Assembly (NCBI RefSeq): GCF_040655735.1
Contig: NZ_JBFAKK010000023.1
Span: 1-58,163, forward strand
Length of the DNA stretch: 58,163 nucleotides
From: Phytomonospora sp040655735
Lineage (GTDB): Bacteria; Actinomycetota; Actinomycetes; Mycobacteriales; Micromonosporaceae
Reading direction: 5' to 3'
Shown: in pieces, positions 55,134 through 58,163 of the stretch
How the letters are laid out: each line of letters opens with the position of its first letter
Position numbering within the stretch: the first letter of the stretch is position 1
Translations under genes and position numbers: made by a program
The notes under the pieces: generated by a model
What the model saw: only the letters and a program-made list of their open reading frames with translations
The model's database searches: none
What the model was told of the DNA's origin: nothing

Positions 55134-55897
55134 TGCCCGCTCTCCTGAAGATGGTCAAGGTCGAGACGAGACTCTTCCTTCGAGACTCCGCCACCGTCAT
55201 GTTCGGTGTGCTGTTCCCGGCGGGTCTCCTGCTCGTGCTGGGTTCGATCCCGGCGCTCAAGGAGTCGTCGCCGGAAACCGGCGGGCTGCGGTCCATCGAC
55301 ATCTGGGCGCCGACCGCGCTGGTGTTCGGGATGGTGATGATCGCCGTGCAGCACGTCCCGGCGGTCATCGCGACCTATCGTGAGCGCGGCATCCTGCGCA
55401 GGCTGTCGACCACTCCCGCGCCGCCGCGGCGTGTCCTGCTCGCCCAGATGATCGTCGCGTTCGCCTCCGTGGTCGTCTCCGCGGCGCTCATGATCTTCCT
55501 CGCGTGGGCGGTGCTGGACATCGCGCCGCCCGAGCGTCCCCTGGAATTCCTCGCCGCCTTCGTCGTCGGCTACGCGGCACTGCTCGGGATCGGCATGATC
55601 TCCGCGGCCGTGGCCCGCACGAGCAGCGCCGCGAACCAGATCGGCACGCTCCTGTTCGTCGCGCTGATGTTCTTCGGCGGAGCCTTCCTCCCCCGAACGC
55701 TCATGCCAGACGTGCTGCGCGAGGCCGGCGAATCCGTGCCGCCCGGCCTGCAGGCTCTCACCGCGGCGTGGTCGGCAGAAGCGGGCGAGATCACCGCCAC
55801 CGCCGGTGGCCGGCCCTTCTGGCTGCAGATCGCGATAATGGCGGGTATCGCGGTGGCCGGGAGCGCGATCGCCGCCAAACTCTTCCGCTGGGAGTAG
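55133..55897 (+). CDS. ABC-2 type permease
   Basis: 254 residues, six predicted membrane helices. KVETRLFLRDSATVMFGVLFPAGL is the ABC-2 N-terminus, YRERGILRRLSTTPAPPRRVLLAQ the conserved cytoplasmic coupling loop, and FFGGAFLPRTLMPDVLR the signature before the last helix. Its ATG uses the final A of the preceding TGA, so it is tightly coupled to the ATPase. Forms an exporter with it; the substrate is unknown. Confidence 0.9.
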
Positions 55898-57238
55898 ATG
55901 TCGATGACGCGGGATGCCGGGACCGGCGAGCGCCCGAGCTTCGGCACGCACGAATCCGCCGTCGCCGAGGCCCACCGCTCCCGGCTGGCCTGGAAGAAGG
56001 AGCAGCTGCGGGTCTGGGACCTGCTGCAGCTGATCACGCCCTGGCTCCTGCTGACGATCTCGACGGCGATCTATTTCACACGGGTGCTCCCGGCCTCCGG
56101 TGAACGCTTCTGGCCCGAGGGCGCATCCGTCCTCGGGCTGGTCGCGGTCTCGGTGCCGTGGGTGCTGTTCGGTCACACGCTGCCCATCAAGAGGAGGACG
56201 CTTCGGCCCGTGTCGACGGCCGTCTTCTTCGTCGGGCTGCTGGTGCTGTGCGTCGCCCTCATGACGTACGCCGACATCTTCATCGTCTTCACCGTCGCGG
56301 GCTTCTTCCACGCGTACCTGCTCAGGCCGTGGCCGCTGGGAGTGCTCGGAGTCCTGGCCACCTCCGTGGTCCTCAACGGTTCGGCGATGCGCGTGTGGGC
56401 CGAGCCGACCGCCGACGTCCTCGCGGAGTTCGTGCTGATCGTCGCCGTGCAGACCGCGGCGATCGGGGTGGGCATCCTGCTGACCGCGCGCAGCGAACCC
56501 GAGGAACGCAAGCGGGAGGAACTCGTCGAGCGACTCGAAGCGGCGCTGCACGAGAACGCCGGACTCCACGCGCAGCTGGTCGCGCAGGCCCGTGAGTCCG
56601 GGGCGCAGGATGAGCGGCAGCGACTGGCCGGGGAGATCCACGACACACTGGCCCAGGGACTCGCCGGCATCATCACACAGCTCCAGGCGGCACAGCGTGC
56701 GGCGAGTGGGCGAGGCGAGACCGAAGAGCACGTCGCGCGGGCGCTTCGGCTCGCGCGCAGCAGTCTGACCGAGGCAAGACGGTCCGTGCGGGCGCTCGCG
56801 CCCCGGGAACTCGGGCGGGCGCACCTCCCCGACGCGCTGCGCACGCTGACCGAACGCTGGTCGCGGGACCACGGGATCAGCGCGCGGATGGAGGTCACCG
56901 GCACCCGCGAGCCGCTGAGCCCGGCGATCGAGGTGTCGCTCTTCCGGGTCGCGCAGGAGTCCCTGACCAACGTGGCGAAGCACGCGGAGGCCACACGCGT
57001 CGGCGTCACGCTGTCGTACACGGGCCCCGAGGTGCTGCTGGACGTGCGCGATGATGGACGCGGGTTCGCGACGGAGGTCGGCACCGGCTTCGGCCTGACG
57101 AGCATGCGCCAGCGCATCAGAGGGGTCGGCGGACACATAGAGGTGCAGAGCGCACCCGGTGAAGGGACATCCGTCAGCGCGCGCGTTCCGGCGATCGCCC
57201 CCGGGGGCACGAGGGCAGAAGGGGAGACCGAGCATTGA
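55898..57238 (+). CDS. NarL-type sensor histidine kinase
   Basis: 446 residues. A cytoplasmic N-terminus of about 40 residues is followed by about six membrane helices (43-195) with almost no extracellular domain, then a short coiled coil. The HisKA_3 dimerisation helix DERQRLAGEIHDTLAQGL has the phospho-accepting H248. The ATPase domain has NVAKHAEATRV (N-box), DVRDDGRGF (G1) and GTGFGLTSMRQR. Small-sensor kinases of this kind often detect membrane perturbation or the adjacent transporter's state, as in LiaS/DesK-like systems; that role is inferred. It starts directly after the permease stop. Confidence 0.92.
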   Translation: MSMTRDAGTGERPSFGTHESAVAEAHRSRLAWKKEQLRVWDLLQLITPWLLLTISTAIYFTRVLPASGERFWPEGASVLGLVAVSVPWVLFGHTLPIKRRTLRPVSTAVFFVGLLVLCVALMTYADIFIVFTVAGFFHAYLLRPWPLGVLGVLATSVVLNGSAMRVWAEPTADVLAEFVLIVAVQTAAIGVGILLTARSEPEERKREELVERLEAALHENAGLHAQLVAQARESGAQDERQRLAGEIHDTLAQGLAGIITQLQAAQRAASGRGETEEHVARALRLARSSLTEARRSVRALAPRELGRAHLPDALRTLTERWSRDHGISARMEVTGTREPLSPAIEVSLFRVAQESLTNVAKHAEATRVGVTLSYTGPEVLLDVRDDGRGFATEVGTGFGLTSMRQRIRGVGGHIEVQSAPGEGTSVSARVPAIAPGGTRAEGETEH

Positions 57239-57855
57239 TTCGACTGGTGATCGTCGACGACCATCCGATCGTGCGAGGCGGCCTCCGCGACACCTTCGCC
57301 GACGCCGAGGACATCATCGTCGTCGGTGAGGCCGCCGACGGCGCCGAGGGCATCGAACGCGCGAAGCAGCTCGCAGCCGACGTCGTGCTCATGGACCTGC
57401 GAATGCCCGGCATGGACGGCGTCGCCGCCACCGCGGCCCTGCGCGAGCAGGCACCGGGCACCCGAGTACTGATCCTGACCACCTTCGACAGCGAGAGCGA
57501 CGTCCTGCCCGCGATCGAAGCCGGCGCCATCGGATACCTCCTCAAAGACGCCCTCCCCGACGAACTGACGCGAGCCGTCCGCGCGGCCGCCCGAGGAGAA
57601 TCCGTCCTCGCGCCGACAGTGACACAACACCTCATGGGGCAGGTCCGCAGACCGGGCGCAGGGACACTGACCGACCGCGAGAAGCAGGTGCTCCAACTCG
57701 TCGCCAACGGCAACTCGAACCGCGAGGCCGCCAAAGCGCTGTTCATCGGCGAGGCCAGCATCAAGACGCACCTACAGCACATCTACGACAAACTCGGGGC
57801 CCGCGACCGGGCATCCGCGGTGGCCGAGGGGTACCGCCGGCGGTTGCTGACGTGA
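57235..57855 (+). CDS. NarL/LuxR-type response regulator
   Basis: 206 residues. The receiver has D8/D9 (VIVDDHP), the phospho-acceptor D54 (VLMDLRMPG), T in LILTTFD and K in YLLKD. The LuxR-type helix-turn-helix (about 140-200) reads LTDREKQVLQLVANGNSNREAAKALFIGEASIKTHLQHIYDKLG. It starts at TTG 57235, overlapping the kinase stop by 4 bp, and is the cognate partner of that kinase. The likely target is its own operon. Confidence 0.93.
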   Translation: MIRLVIVDDHPIVRGGLRDTFADAEDIIVVGEAADGAEGIERAKQLAADVVLMDLRMPGMDGVAATAALREQAPGTRVLILTTFDSESDVLPAIEAGAIGYLLKDALPDELTRAVRAAARGESVLAPTVTQHLMGQVRRPGAGTLTDREKQVLQLVANGNSNREAAKALFIGEASIKTHLQHIYDKLGARDRASAVAEGYRRRLLT

Positions 57856-57883
57856 CGGTGGGGGCGGGTTGTCGGTAGCGGCC

Positions 57884-57913
57884 GGGGACTGGGGGACTGG
57901 GGGACTGGGGGCT
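57884..57913. repeat. Short tandem repeat GGGGGACT x3.6
   Basis: GGGGACT, then two copies of GGGGGACT, then GGGGGCT. The period is 8 nt, unlike the heptamer arrays. Confidence 0.85.
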
Positions 57914-57994
57914 GAGGGCTGGGGGCACAGGGTGAGGGCTAACGGGTGCCTGGCGCAGGGCGGGCGGAGGAATGGCGGGCCTGCGGCCAGCCAG

Positions 57995-58033
57995 CGGCTT
58001 GCGGCTTGCGGCTTGCGGCTTGCGGCTTGCGGC
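57995..58033. repeat. Heptamer tandem repeat CGGCTTG x5.6
   Basis: Five exact copies of CGGCTTG plus CGGC. Fifth array in the window with a 7-nt period. Confidence 0.95.
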
Positions 58034-58163
58034 CGAGGCGTAGCCGGCCGCACATAGTCCGAGACCGAACGGCCCGTAGCCGAGGCGAGAGGTCCGGGTC
58101 CAGGGACGGAGTTCCTGGTGGGGGTCTGGGGGCGAAGCCTCCCAGCAGGGTTTGGGACGGAGT

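Larger units (their letters stand above)
57856..58163. other. Repeat-bearing non-coding region at the window end
   Basis: 308 bp after the response regulator with no supported gene. It contains an octamer-like array (57884-57913), a heptamer array (57995-58033) and GC-rich sequence to the edge. The style resembles the gaps at 5.0-6.6 and 8.0-8.7 kb, although the palindromic unit itself was not found here. Confidence 0.6.

Overview
The window is high-GC, densely coded DNA of an actinomycete. GTG and TTG starts are common. Several genes have a -10-like hexamer only 5-8 nt before the start codon, as in leaderless actinobacterial transcripts. From memory, the gene set and order match the M. tuberculosis Rv2188c-Rv2206 neighbourhood: pimB, DEDD exonuclease/UvrC-like, trpD, ctaE-qcrCAB, ctaF-ctaC, adoK, erpA, glycerate kinase and a DUF3043 protein. 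Here that block is opened up by extra genes. A spore-forming or filamentous lineage such as Glycomycetales or Micromonosporales is my best guess, not a proof.

Layout. 1-120: the end of an IS5-type transposase, abutting the stop of pimB. 120-4967: pimB, an M48 protease, a coiled-coil NYN protein and a lipoprotein. 4968-6603: 1.6 kb without a credible gene, filled with a small palindromic element and short tandem arrays. 6604-8019: an MFS exporter lying between two direct copies of a 158-bp block. 8815-14947: exonuclease/GIY-YIG protein, a short RelA/SpoT homologue, a double VOC protein and a PadR regulator coupled to a TIM-barrel hydrolase. 15013-19141: the cytochrome bc1 complex and oxidase subunit III. 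19387-22367: receiver-like protein, trpD, NUDIX, nucleotidyltransferase and a stand-alone AsnC effector domain. 22413-27245: two paralogous membrane proteins, an EamA carrier, ctaF, ctaC and a divergent cysteine desulfurase.

27922-33951: two adjacent SARP/NB-ARC/TPR regulators of about 1000 residues each. 34028-39755: a complete oligopeptide ABC importer (oppABCDF). 39945-46742: tusA, adoK, erpA, glycerate kinase, nadA, a MurA-family enzyme and the DUF3043 protein. 46739-50101: a WYL regulator divergent from a UvrA-like ABC ATPase. 50142-52705: an ABC-2 exporter whose second permease carries a -1 frameshift. 52963-57855: a TPR/WG-repeat protein, then an ABC ATPase/permease pair in line with a NarL-type histidine kinase and response regulator. 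57856-58163: more short tandem repeats.

Themes. The respiratory genes supply QcrCAB plus oxidase subunits II, III and IV; subunit I (ctaD) is not here. Cysteine desulfurase, TusA and ErpA all handle sulfur or Fe-S clusters, and NadA and the Rieske protein are Fe-S proteins. The most unusual content is in the non-coding gaps: a hairpin-forming repeat family with apparent compensatory changes, and five unrelated arrays that all have a 7-nt period. No rRNA, tRNA or CRISPR array was seen.
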